Assembly: GCA_027484025.1 (NCBI GenBank)
Contig: JAIXTI010000207.1
Location: 1 to 64,000 of the forward strand
Source: a bacterium
GTDB lineage: Bacteria; Gemmatimonadota; Gemmatimonadetes; Gemmatimonadales; Gemmatimonadaceae
Direction: 5' to 3'
DNA length: 64,000 nt
This document shows, piece by piece, positions 44,975 to 54,286 of the stretch. The notes below the pieces were generated by a model. That model did not search any database. It saw only the letters and a program-made list of their open reading frames with translations, and was not told where the DNA came from. The position numbers were made by a program, and so were the translations under genes. Each line of letters begins with the position of its first letter. Position 1 is the stretch's first letter.

Positions 44975-46854
44975 CGCGATTCACGCGAACGGTTCGTCGT
45001 ACGGCGACGCGTGCACGGCGCGGCGCCGCACTGGTCACGGTGCTCATCGTCTCCGTGGTCGCCATGACCATGGCGGTGGCGTCTTCCATGCTCGTCATGG
45101 GCAGCTCTCTCACGCAGCGCGCCAGCGAGCGAACGGCCATGGTTGACGACGCGGCGTTGAGCGGTCTCGAGGAAGCGCGCAACCTGCTGAATGCCCGTCT
45201 CGACAGCATGCCGCTGGTAGGCTTCAAGACGTTCGAGAATGGCGTGCGCATTACCGGCACGGATATCACGCGCTGGACCTGGGTGGGGCGCATCGGCAAC
45301 GTCGATTCACTGGCGAACGCCGGCGAGTACGGTGTGCAGGCCGAAATCATCTCGCGGGCCGTCGACGGCAGTGGCGTCGAGGCGATCCGTCGCGCGCTTG
45401 TATATCAGCAGTCGTTCGCGCGCTACGCGTTCTTCACCGATCAAGGCAAAACGCCGAGCGGGGGTACGCTCTGGTTCGCCAACGGGTGGACGGCGAGTGG
45501 ACCGTTCCACTCCAACGATTCCATTTACATTCGCGACGGGGCGCCGCCGCAGGCGATCTTCAAGGATCAGGTCACCACGGCGAAGGGCGTGTTCAACGCG
45601 GCCGACGCGCAGTTCGACAAGGGGCCGGCGCAAATTGTCTCGCCGATTGCGCTCCCCAGCACCGCCGATCTCAACATTCTGCGCACCATCGCGCAGCGCG
45701 CCGGGTACCTCTTCTCTCCGTTGCTGGTCACGGGCGATACGGCGCTGGTGACCATGCGCATCGAGTTCGTCGCGATCGATGCCGACGGAGATGGCAATAC
45801 CACCGGGCCGGACGACGGCTACTTCCGCATATACCGACTTCGCAACACGACCTTTGGCGCGGGCTACACCATGGCGCGCACCCCCGCGCCGCCCGCTGGT
45901 GCCGTGGGGACACAGGACAGTGTCCTGTATTCGCGAAACTGCGGCGTGACCGCGGCGGTCCTCGGCCAGGAGGTCGTCACCACCACCTTCGCCAACACCC
46001 TCGAACTCCCCGGAAGCAACTATCGCGCGCGCATGCTCAACAAGCAGAACGCGTTCGACAACGTCAGCGCGCGCTGCTTTCTCGGCGGCGATCCACGACT
46101 CAACGTTGGCGGCGTGTTTCAGGCCGTCGACGCCGCGGGTGAGTGGATGCCGCGAACCGCCGGTTCGGTACCACCACTGGTCGCGGCACGCCCCGATGGC
46201 GCGTTTCTGTGGCCCTTGAGCGCGGCGCTCAATCCCAACTTTCGCGGCACCATCTTCGTCGATGGTCGCGTGGGGGTAAGCGGCACGGTTCGTGGACGGG
46301 TCACCCTTGCGGCGCGCGAGAACATTGTCGTCCTCGACGACCTTAGGCAGGCCACACTGCCTGGAGCCAACGGCGCGTGTCGCGCTGATGACGATATCGT
46401 GGGGCTCTTCGCGGGTGAAAACGTCATGTGGGCGGACAACATGCTGGCGTCGCCGCAGCAGCGTCGAACCAATGACAACGGCACGTGGCTGCTGCCCCGG
46501 AAAGAGTTCAGTCCCTCGAGCGCACGTCCGGATCTTCAGGTTCACGCCATCATTCTCGCGCTCGAGTCCATCGGCACCGAAGACCCGTCGCCGCCGGCCG
46601 GACTGCCTGTCGCCAACTGGGTGAATCGCGGATTCGTCCGGCAGGTGGGCGGCCGTATCCAGCAACGCGCCGGCACCGGTGGTACCATCAGCGGCACGTC
46701 ACTGCATGGCTACACGAGCGAAATCTCCTTCAACCGCTGCGCGCTGACGAGTCCACCGCCGTATTTCCCGACCACGCAGCGTTGGACGCTCAGTCAGTTC
46801 TACGAAGTCGATCCGCAGCGGTTTACGCCGGAGCGGTGGTTTAGCCGACGCTGA
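44971..46854 (+). CDS. PilX-like large protein of the minor-pilin operon
   Basis: N-terminus RRGAALVTVLIVSVVAMTMAVASSMLVMGSSLTQRASE resembles PilX-type leaders; ATGA overlap; 627 aa. Confidence 0.75.
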   Translation: MTRFTRTVRRTATRARRGAALVTVLIVSVVAMTMAVASSMLVMGSSLTQRASERTAMVDDAALSGLEEARNLLNARLDSMPLVGFKTFENGVRITGTDITRWTWVGRIGNVDSLANAGEYGVQAEIISRAVDGSGVEAIRRALVYQQSFARYAFFTDQGKTPSGGTLWFANGWTASGPFHSNDSIYIRDGAPPQAIFKDQVTTAKGVFNAADAQFDKGPAQIVSPIALPSTADLNILRTIAQRAGYLFSPLLVTGDTALVTMRIEFVAIDADGDGNTTGPDDGYFRIYRLRNTTFGAGYTMARTPAPPAGAVGTQDSVLYSRNCGVTAAVLGQEVVTTTFANTLELPGSNYRARMLNKQNAFDNVSARCFLGGDPRLNVGGVFQAVDAAGEWMPRTAGSVPPLVAARPDGAFLWPLSAALNPNFRGTIFVDGRVGVSGTVRGRVTLAARENIVVLDDLRQATLPGANGACRADDDIVGLFAGENVMWADNMLASPQQRRTNDNGTWLLPRKEFSPSSARPDLQVHAIILALESIGTEDPSPPAGLPVANWVNRGFVRQVGGRIQQRAGTGGTISGTSLHGYTSEISFNRCALTSPPPYFPTTQRWTLSQFYEVDPQRFTPERWFSRR

Positions 46855-46858
46855 ACAG

Positions 46859-46916
46859 CGGTTGAATAGCGGGGGGCGGGCGGCCAGTGAACCGCCAGCC
46901 CCCCGTTGTTCAACCG
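46859..46916. terminator. Bidirectional hairpin between convergent genes
   Basis: cggttgaatagcggggggc...gccccccgttgttcaaccg between pilX-like (+) and thyX (-). Confidence 0.75.
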
Positions 46917-46922
46917 CCCCGT

Positions 46923-47690
46923 TCACACCTTGTGGTACGTAATCCGCGCCGCTTCGCGACGGTCTTCGGCCATGTAAATCTCGAAGTCGCTGAAGAACGC
47001 CGGCGCTTCGGTCTGCAGCACGCGCAACACCATCACGGCCGCGCGACGGATTTCGAGTTCCGCCGCTTCGCTCGAGCGGAGCTCCAGCATCGTGCGCCAC
47101 GCGCGCGCGTTGCCGGTGACGACGATCTTGGTTTCGGTGCTGTTGGGGAGCACGCCGCGCGCCGCTTCCCGCGCCATCTTGCGGCGATGGACCTTGTCGT
47201 CCACCCACGAGTAACGCGCCATGAGCGAATCGACAAGCGCGATATAGCTGTCGAGCGCCGAGGACACCTGCGCCGTCCACGCCTCTTCGAGTGGTGCATC
47301 GCCGATCATGGCGGGGGGCATCACGAACTGCGCGTCGCTTTCGTCGACGTAGCGCTGCGAGAGTTGCGAGTACGCAAAGCCCGCGCGGTGACGTACGAGT
47401 TCGTGCGTGAGCGAGCGGCTCACGCCTTCGAGGAGCAGCGAATAGTTCGCGTGCTCGAGCACGCTGCCATGCCCCTGCTTCTTGATGTTCTCGAGATACT
47501 CTCGCGTCGAACGGCCCGCGGGATTGCGCTGACTCATGTAGCACAGACGTCCCGCAAATTCCGACAAGCGCTCGCCGTCGGTGGAGTCGCCAATCCATTG
47601 CACCGGCAAGTGCGCCGGTTCGACGAACTGTGGACGTGCGAGCACCGTGACTTTTGGTTCACGCAAAACGGCGGCAGCGGAAAGCGGCAT
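46923..47690 (-). CDS. thyX: FAD-dependent thymidylate synthase
   Basis: GHGSVLEHANYSLLLEGVSRSLTHELVRHRAGFAYSQLSQRYVDE contains the RHRxxSxxxxSxRY-type motif (RHRAGFAYSQLSQRY). Confidence 0.96.
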   Translation of the reverse strand: MPLSAAAVLREPKVTVLARPQFVEPAHLPVQWIGDSTDGERLSEFAGRLCYMSQRNPAGRSTREYLENIKKQGHGSVLEHANYSLLLEGVSRSLTHELVRHRAGFAYSQLSQRYVDESDAQFVMPPAMIGDAPLEEAWTAQVSSALDSYIALVDSLMARYSWVDDKVHRRKMAREAARGVLPNSTETKIVVTGNARAWRTMLELRSSEAAELEIRRAAVMVLRVLQTEAPAFFSDFEIYMAEDRREAARITYHKV

Positions 47691-47820
47691 CGGCAGAAGA
47701 GTGCAGAGGAAGGGTCGTGGGCAGCGGCCAGTGCCTCGCGGTACGGCGGCCCCGCTATAGTTTAACCGGACCAGAGGCCGGTGTTTGCCTCGTCTTGAAT
47801 TTTCCTTTCGCGGCCGCCCA

Positions 47821-48309
47821 ATGTCCTCCCAGCGCCCCAGTACGCGCTCCATCCAGCAGGAAATCCAACAGGTCCGTCCGTTCCGCTCGCGCGCGCAGGA
47901 GGCCACGATCGCCCTCATGCGGACGGCTTCGGTGATGTCGCGGCGCTACGCGCGCCTCGTCGAGCCGCACGGCGTGAGCCTGGCCCAGTACAACGTGCTC
48001 CGCATTTTGCGCGGCGCCGGACCGGAGGGGCTGCCCACACTCGCCATTCGCGATCGCATGATCGATGAGGGCTCGACGGTCACGCGTCTGCTCGACAAGC
48101 TCGAACAGGCGGGCCTCGTAACCCGCGACCGGAGTCGCCCCGATCGCCGGCAGGTGCTCTGCCGCATTACTCCCGCTGGGGAACAGCTGCTGACCACACT
48201 CGACCCGATCATGGACGAAACGGACATCGCGACCATGTCGGTGTTGAACGACGAGGCGCTCGCGCAATTCATCGAGCTGCTCGCGACGGTGAGGACGGGG
48301 CAGGAGTAG
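47821..48309 (+). CDS. MarR family transcriptional regulator
   Basis: LAQYNVLRILRGAGPEGLPTLAIRDRMIDEGSTVTRLLDKLEQAGLVTRDRSRPDRRQVLCRITPAGEQLL. Confidence 0.94.
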   Translation: MSSQRPSTRSIQQEIQQVRPFRSRAQEATIALMRTASVMSRRYARLVEPHGVSLAQYNVLRILRGAGPEGLPTLAIRDRMIDEGSTVTRLLDKLEQAGLVTRDRSRPDRRQVLCRITPAGEQLLTTLDPIMDETDIATMSVLNDEALAQFIELLATVRTGQE

Positions 48310-48337
48310 AGAAAGGAAGACGAACGACGGGATTTCT

Positions 48338-50017
48338 TTATTTCGCGGGGAGGTCTGCTGGCGACCCTTCCCCCAACCGAAACCGGCTCCAGTCGCGTGT
48401 CCGCTCGATCTCGGCCAGCACCGCCGCCGCCTCCGGGGGGAGCGCCGGTGCCTCGGGGTCGTGGCGCAGCAGGTCGAAGGGCACGTCGCCGTCACGCGCG
48501 ACCTTGCACCCGGGGTTCAGCACCCCGCTCGGATCGGCGGCGTCCTTGATGTGCGCGAACGCCCCGAGCGCCTCCGCCCCCCACACGCGCGAAAGCAACG
48601 GCGCCCGAAGACGCCCGTCGCCATGTTCGCCCGCAAGTGTGCCCCCCAGCTGCGCGGTGAGTTCAGAGACGCTGTCGAGAATACCGTGCACGCGGTCCCG
48701 CCAGCCGGTGGCGGTCGTATCGACCAGAGGGTTCACATGGGCATGCGCATCGCCGGCGTGCCCGAAGATCACGCCGAGCGTCCCGAACCGGTCGAGCGTG
48801 GCGCGCACGCCGCGGACATACGCCGGAAACCGATCGGGAGGGACGCAGCCATCCTCGATGAACTGCATGCTCCGGAGCCGCGGCGCGAGCCGCGACAAGA
48901 TGGGGCTGGCGGCATGGCGCAGCGCCCAGAGCGCGTGCTCCGCGTCTTTCTCCATGGCTGTGTGGAGCTCTATCGCGCCATTTTCGCGCCATGAACGCGT
49001 AAGCGCATCGAGAACTCCGACGCAATCGTTCTGGCCCTCACCTTCCACCTCGGCGATCAGGACCGCCTCGGCGTCCTCCGGCACCCCGGTGGGGCCGCCG
49101 CGCGCGGCCACATCGAGGAAGGTGCGGTCGAGCAACTCGCACGCCGTCGCCCCCGCGCCCGCGGCCAGTCCGGCGCAGACCGTCGCCGCCTCCAGCGTGG
49201 CAAACGTGGCCAAGACCGTCGCCGTCGCGCCCGCGACCGGTGCCAACGCCAGCTCCACCTCGGTGAACAGCGCCAGCGTTCCCTCACTGCCGACGAGCAG
49301 ATCGACCAGGTGGCCGGTGGGGGCCAGGGCGGGGGCGATACCGTAGCCCGACGACTCCTTCCGCACCCCCGGGTGCACCAGCGCCGCCCGCGGCACCCCT
49401 CGCTCGATCTCGGCCAGCGCCTGCACCAGCCGCCGCACCGCAGGCAGGTGGGCGGGCAACGGCCGTTCGCGGTGGACCCACGCATCGGTGCCGTCATCGA
49501 AAACGCAGCGCACCCCCAGCACCCACGGGCGCGTGGCCCCAAAGCGCAGCGTGCGCACTCCCGCTGCGTTCGCCCCGACCATCCCGCCAATGGTGCAGAA
49601 GGCCCCGCTCGACGGGTCGACGGGAAAGCGCAGCCCAACGGCCCGCGCGGCGCCGTCGATGGCTCCACGAAGCGCCCCGGCGCCGACAGTGATACGACGG
49701 GCCTCGCGGTTGACGGCGCCGAGATGGGTGAGGCGCGAGAGGTCGACCACGACCCCGGGCCCGACGGCCCCCGCGGCCATGCTGCTCCCCGACCCGCGGG
49801 GAATAAGCGCCGCGCCCGTGCGCTTGGCCCATCGCGCGAGGGCGGGGACGTCGTCGGCATCGGCAGGCACCGCCACGGCGGCCGGCAAACAGCGGGCAAT
49901 CCCGGCCCCCTCGGCGTAGAGGGCGCGCGCCATCAGGTCCGTGCGGAAGAGCCCGCGAAAGTGGTCGGGGCGGTCGACGGCGTGCAACGGGGAAACGGTG
50001 TTCAGGAGCGGGATCAC
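48338..50017 (-). CDS. FAD-binding oxidase (GlcD/LDH-D-like)
   Basis: ALIPRGSGSSMAAGAVGPGVVVDLSRL, GGMVGANAAGVRTLRFGATRPWVLGV, GVIFGHAGDAHAHVNPLVD, GTLAGEHGDGRLRAPLL. GTG at 50017 chosen; the longer ORF runs through the 50094-50390 repeat. Confidence 0.9.
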   Translation of the reverse strand: MIPLLNTVSPLHAVDRPDHFRGLFRTDLMARALYAEGAGIARCLPAAVAVPADADDVPALARWAKRTGAALIPRGSGSSMAAGAVGPGVVVDLSRLTHLGAVNREARRITVGAGALRGAIDGAARAVGLRFPVDPSSGAFCTIGGMVGANAAGVRTLRFGATRPWVLGVRCVFDDGTDAWVHRERPLPAHLPAVRRLVQALAEIERGVPRAALVHPGVRKESSGYGIAPALAPTGHLVDLLVGSEGTLALFTEVELALAPVAGATATVLATFATLEAATVCAGLAAGAGATACELLDRTFLDVAARGGPTGVPEDAEAVLIAEVEGEGQNDCVGVLDALTRSWRENGAIELHTAMEKDAEHALWALRHAASPILSRLAPRLRSMQFIEDGCVPPDRFPAYVRGVRATLDRFGTLGVIFGHAGDAHAHVNPLVDTTATGWRDRVHGILDSVSELTAQLGGTLAGEHGDGRLRAPLLSRVWGAEALGAFAHIKDAADPSGVLNPGCKVARDGDVPFDLLRHDPEAPALPPEAAAVLAEIERTRDWSRFRLGEGSPADLPAK

Positions 50018-50093
50018 GCAGTGAAGCTCCGCGATGGCTGGTTCTGGTGCAAGGGCCGGGTGGTCGGGGCCCGTGGGTCTGGGCGGTGGTCTC

Positions 50094-50390
50094 GGTACAG
50101 CCACTACAGTCGGGGCACTGCCACCACAGTCGGGGCACTGCCACGACAGTCGGGGTCTACCTGCAGTCGGCGTCCTGGCCGGGTCGGGCGCTACGCTGCG
50201 CTGGCGCGTCGGGGCGAAAATGTCGGGGTCGGGGTCGGGGTCGGGGCAGCCCCGACACTTTTCCCCCGACCCCAACGCGCCAGCGCAGCGCCGCGCCCGA
50301 CCCGACCGAGACCCCGACCGTTTGTAGACCCCGACCGTCGTGGCAGTACCCCGACTGTCGTAGCAGTACCCCGACTGTAGTGGCCGTACC
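50094..50390. repeat. ~297-bp imperfect palindrome with three 20-bp units per arm and a G4 motif near the apex
   Basis: Left units 50101-50120/50121-50140/50141-50160 (ccac[t/c/g]acagtcgggg[cactg/cactg/tctac]); right-arm inverse units at 50331-50350, 50351-50370 and 50371-50390; (GGGGTC)3GGGG at 50225-50246. Confidence 0.9.
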
Positions 50391-50490
50391 CCGACCACCC
50401 CCCGCAACCCCGACCCCCCGACCACCGCAGTTCAAAAGGAGCCAGTCCGAACTCGGTGACGCCGCCCCCTCGACATCGTATCTTGAGCAG

Positions 50491-51552
50491 ATGACGCTCC
50501 CCGCCCCAGTCACCGACGCCCTCCGCCGCCGCGACGCCGCGCGCTTCTGCGAGGCCATTCTGCCCGCGGTCTCGCGCACCTTCGCGCTCGGCATCAAGGT
50601 GCTCCCCGGAGCGCTGGGGCAGGCGGTGCTCGACGCGTATCTGCTCTGCCGCATTGCCGACACCGTCGAAGACGCTCCCGGCATCGACCCGCATGTGAAG
50701 GCGGCGCTCTTCGACGACTTCCTCGCCGCCTTCGACGACGCCGAGGCGCTCGCCCGCTTCAACGTCGGCGTGCAAGCGCTCACCGGCGATCTCGCGCACC
50801 TCACGCTCACGCAGAACACGCCGCTCGTCATCGAACACTTCAAGCGCCTGCCCGCCAATACGCAGACCCTCGTACGCAAATGGGTCGCCGAGATGGCCAT
50901 CGGCATGCGCAAGTTCGTGCTGCTCTATCCCAACGGCATTCGCATTCAGACCATCGACGAGTACAAGGAGTACTGCTACTACGTCGCCGGGACCGTGGGC
51001 TACATGCTCACCGATTTGTGGCATGAGCATTCCCCGAGCATCGGGTCGCGCCGCTACGAAATTCTGCGCGAACGGTGCCGCGCCTTTGCCGAAGCACTGC
51101 AAACCGTGAACATTCTGAAGGACGTAGCCGTAGACGCCGAAAAGGAAAACTCGGTGTACGTCCCCGAAGAACTGCTGCGCGCACATGGCAGCTCGCAGAG
51201 CAGCATTCTTGCGCCCGAGCTCCTGCTCAAGAATCGCGAAGCGCTCACGCAGCTCATCAAGCTCGCCTGGCACGATCTCGAAGAGGCCCTCATCTATTTG
51301 CTCGACATCCCGCGTCGCGCCGTGAGCATTCGCCTGTTCTGCATCCTGCCGCTGTTGCTGGCGTACGCCACACTCCGTGACCTCGTGCAGAGCAACGCTA
51401 TGCTCACCCCCGGCGGCAGCGTAAAAATCACGCGCCGCGAAGTGAAGAGCCTCCTCATGACCGGCAGCATGCTCGTCATGAGCAACGCCGGCGTGCGCTG
51501 GCTCGTGGCACGCGTGCGGCGCCGGAGCTTCGAGCTCGCGTTCGCCGGTTAA
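50491..51552 (+). CDS. Squalene/phytoene synthase family protein
   Basis: SRTFALGIKVLPGALGQAVLDAYLLCRIADTVEDAP (first Asp-rich motif), YCYYVAGTVGYMLTDLW, LQTVNILKDVAVDAEKENSVYVPEELL. Confidence 0.93.
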   Translation: MTLPAPVTDALRRRDAARFCEAILPAVSRTFALGIKVLPGALGQAVLDAYLLCRIADTVEDAPGIDPHVKAALFDDFLAAFDDAEALARFNVGVQALTGDLAHLTLTQNTPLVIEHFKRLPANTQTLVRKWVAEMAIGMRKFVLLYPNGIRIQTIDEYKEYCYYVAGTVGYMLTDLWHEHSPSIGSRRYEILRERCRAFAEALQTVNILKDVAVDAEKENSVYVPEELLRAHGSSQSSILAPELLLKNREALTQLIKLAWHDLEEALIYLLDIPRRAVSIRLFCILPLLLAYATLRDLVQSNAMLTPGGSVKITRREVKSLLMTGSMLVMSNAGVRWLVARVRRRSFELAFAG

Positions 51553-52373
51553 GGCGAACCCGGCCCCTTCAGCATCCGGTCCAGCAGACTCGGCGCCGCT
51601 TCCAGCCGTCCCTGCTGCGCCTCGTCCAGCAGATACTCGAGACGCTGCTGCACACGCCCCACCATACCGCGGAATTGCTTCGACAGCGCGCGCCACGAAA
51701 ACCACGTGACGCCCGCCGAGAGTGATGCCATGAGCGCCAACGCCACCGTCGCCACTTGCGGCACCGCGAGCGACAGAAACACCAGTGGGACGGCCGCAAT
51801 GAGCATGATCAACAGCATGCCGGCGGCCGTCCCGAGCGTCGCGTTGCGGACCGACTTGCGCGCGCCGTGCACGACCGCGTCGAAGCGCAGCACCGACCGC
51901 GTGTCGTCGATTTTGGTCGCGGTGATCACCAGCTGATCGAGCCGCACCAAATCGAAGCGACGGCCGCCCGAGCCAAGTGAACGAAAGAAATTCCCGAGTG
52001 GATCACGGCGCGGCTCCCATACCATGCGCTCCGGCGTGCGACGCACCGCCACCATGAATTCGTTGCGCGGCAAAAACGCTTCGAGGTTGCGCAGCAACTG
52101 CTCCGGCGTGCCCTGCATGGTACGCTGGGCACTCACCACCGACGGGCCCAGCGACGATAGCGCGCCGCCCGTCTCCTCCGGTGTCAGCGAAATCTGCGCG
52201 CGCTCCTCGGCGATGGCCTGACGCACATGCTGCACGTCGAGACCCACTTCCTTGGCAATCTCCACCAGTCGTGCTTCGCTGATGCTTTCGCCGGGTTCGC
52301 TGGTGCTCGTGTTCTGCAACTCGGACGCGCGCGCCAACACACGTTCGAGCGCCGTACGGGGGAGATCGCTCAT
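51549..52373 (-). CDS. Hypothetical protein with two TM segments
   Basis: MSDLPRTALERVLARASELQNTST...LGTAAGMLLIMLIAAVPLVFLSLAVPQVATVALALMASL. Confidence 0.7.
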   Translation of the reverse strand: MSDLPRTALERVLARASELQNTSTSEPGESISEARLVEIAKEVGLDVQHVRQAIAEERAQISLTPEETGGALSSLGPSVVSAQRTMQGTPEQLLRNLEAFLPRNEFMVAVRRTPERMVWEPRRDPLGNFFRSLGSGGRRFDLVRLDQLVITATKIDDTRSVLRFDAVVHGARKSVRNATLGTAAGMLLIMLIAAVPLVFLSLAVPQVATVALALMASLSAGVTWFSWRALSKQFRGMVGRVQQRLEYLLDEAQQGRLEAAPSLLDRMLKGPGSP

Positions 52374-53479
52374 ATTCCGCTCAGGACGATATCGATTTGC
52401 CGCGATAGCGCATCGCGAATGATGCCCGGCAGCGAAAAGCTGCGCTCGAACGACGCCGCGAGGGCGCCCTCGACGCGCTGGCCCGACTGCGCGAGATAGT
52501 AGCGCTGATACGGCGCGAGCAATTCCGGCGCAAGTTTGGCGAGCAGCATAGCTCCCGCCTGCACCTGCGCACTCGACACATACTTGTCCGCCACGCCACT
52601 CCGCTGCTCGGCCGGCGTCGTGTTGTCGCTCACCACCGGACCCACCAGCGCGCCCGTCGCTTCGTGCGCGAATACCAGCAGCACTTGCACCGCGTCGGCC
52701 GGACGCGCCGGATACGTGACCGCCACCATCGGGCGTCCCGTGTATCCCGGCCCCGTCCGGCCTTCGCCGCCAATGGGCAGCGACAACACCATGTCGCCTT
52801 GGCGCTGCGAGGTGTTGTTCAGAAACCGCTCGAACTTGTCGCGATACACCTTCTGCCACAGACTGTCGACCGCCGTAATGGTCGCCGCACGTTCACGCAG
52901 TTGGCGCTGATGCTCCGGCAGAAAGAAACGCGTGCCTTCGTCCTGTACACCCGTCAGGAACAGCCGCAGCCATTCACGGTCGGTCGCCGAGCCGAACACC
53001 GATGCGAACTGCTGCATGCGCATCGCCGCTTCACGTGTGGGGGCACGGCGCACGTCGCCCGCCAACTGCAGGAACTGCTCGGCGCTCGCGCGCAGCTCTT
53101 CCCAGTTCGCAAAGCCAAACGGCAGAAACTGCGCGCCGAGATAGCCGTTGCGCCGCAGTCCCTTCATGAGCGTTTCACGATTGCCATCGAGCGCCGTCAG
53201 CAGATTCCGCTGATTCTTGATCACGGTGATCGAGTCGCGATAGCCGCGACGATACAGCGGCACCGCCGACGAATCGTCGCTCAGCATCGCGAACGAATGC
53301 AGCCAGAGATCGACATGCGGGACGGTGCGCACGGGCCAGCGCAACGCCGGCTGCGCCGCAGGCGACTCCAACCCCACCGGGGCCGCCGCCGTAGCAGGCG
53401 CGGCCGCCGTTTGCGTCGAGCCCGCCGCACACCCCGACACCAGCCCCGCGCCAAGAACCAAAACAAGACGGAATACCAT
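52370..53479 (-). CDS. Lipoprotein of unknown function
   Basis: MVFRLVLVLGAGLVSGCAAG lipobox; start moved to 53479; ATGA overlap with the downstream gene. Confidence 0.72.
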   Translation of the reverse strand: MVFRLVLVLGAGLVSGCAAGSTQTAAAPATAAAPVGLESPAAQPALRWPVRTVPHVDLWLHSFAMLSDDSSAVPLYRRGYRDSITVIKNQRNLLTALDGNRETLMKGLRRNGYLGAQFLPFGFANWEELRASAEQFLQLAGDVRRAPTREAAMRMQQFASVFGSATDREWLRLFLTGVQDEGTRFFLPEHQRQLRERAATITAVDSLWQKVYRDKFERFLNNTSQRQGDMVLSLPIGGEGRTGPGYTGRPMVAVTYPARPADAVQVLLVFAHEATGALVGPVVSDNTTPAEQRSGVADKYVSSAQVQAGAMLLAKLAPELLAPYQRYYLAQSGQRVEGALAASFERSFSLPGIIRDALSRQIDIVLSGI

Positions 53480-53528
53480 CCCTTCAATACACACAGGGAC
53501 GGGTATGGGATTCAAGCGGGCAAAAACA

Positions 53529-53640
53529 GCCGTTCCCCCGCCCCTGCTGTCTAGAACCCTGCCGTCCGCCGTCTCGGCGCGATCCCGCGGCATCGCGCCG
53601 AGAATCGCAGACCGCAGCCACGCAGATGGCAGGAGCGCAG
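53529..53640. repeat. ~110-bp palindromic repeat, copy C
   Basis: ctgtctagaaccctgccgtccgccgtctcggcgcgatcccgcggcatcgcgccgaga matches copy B; distal right arm (gcagaccgcagccacgcagatggcag) resembles copy A instead. Confidence 0.9.
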
Positions 53641-53650
53641 GGGACGCTGC

Positions 53651-54286
53651 TTACCCGTTCCGCCCGCAGGTCACGCAGAACTTCCAGTCCGCCTCGAGCT
53701 CCGTGCTGCACGCCGGGCATTGCCGCTTGGTCAGATCGAGGCCGCAGTGCGGGCAGAAGGTCACCTTCCGCCCTTCGGGAAGCTTGTTGTCGCAGTAGCG
53801 GCAGCAGCTGTGGGTGCGCTTGGCCGGTGCGGCCGACGGGCTCGGCGCCGCGGGCGAACCCTGCGAGGGCGCCGGGAAAAGATCGTGCTCGTCTACCAGA
53901 CGCGGCTCGGGTACGACGGCGGCGGCGCCACTCGCCGACGGGTTGCCCGCCTTGGTGAGCTGGAGCGTGCTGCTCGCCCACGACCTTACCATCGCCAGCG
54001 TTGGAGAGGGAAAGGCCAGCGCCTGCCGACACGCGGCCTGCAGCTCCGGGTCGGTCAGCAGGTATCCGCGGTCGCCGGCCACCAGGCGCAGCAGGGCGGT
54101 TTCGAAGGCGTCGGTGCCACTGTTCGCCATCTCGCGCCGCACATCGCGGAACGGCAGCAGCCGCTCCTCGAGATCGCTGAGCGTGAAGCCCTGCGTCAGC
54201 AGCTGGGGGTACTGGGTGCGGATGGTTCGCGACAGCCGGAATGCGAGGCGATCGAGATCATCAAGGGAGCGAGCAACAACGCTCAC
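53651..54286 (-). CDS. Zinc-ribbon domain protein
   Basis: C-terminal CRYCDNKLPEGRKVTFCPHCGLDLTKRQCPACSTELEADWKFCVTCGRNG. Confidence 0.8.
   Translation of the reverse strand: MSVVARSLDDLDRLAFRLSRTIRTQYPQLLTQGFTLSDLEERLLPFRDVRREMANSGTDAFETALLRLVAGDRGYLLTDPELQAACRQALAFPSPTLAMVRSWASSTLQLTKAGNPSASGAAAVVPEPRLVDEHDLFPAPSQGSPAAPSPSAAPAKRTHSCCRYCDNKLPEGRKVTFCPHCGLDLTKRQCPACSTELEADWKFCVTCGRNG

Noticed and set aside
45307-46665. 452-aa minus-strand ORF
   Set aside because: Antisense to the PilX-like gene, which has operon overlap and a leader sequence.
50101-50160. Possible CRISPR-like direct repeats (20-bp units)
   Set aside because: Units are contiguous without spacers and mirrored in the other arm; no cas genes seen.
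49310-50380. 356-aa plus-strand ORF through the palindrome
   Set aside because: Antisense to the FAD oxidase and then runs through inverted repeats; no coding character.
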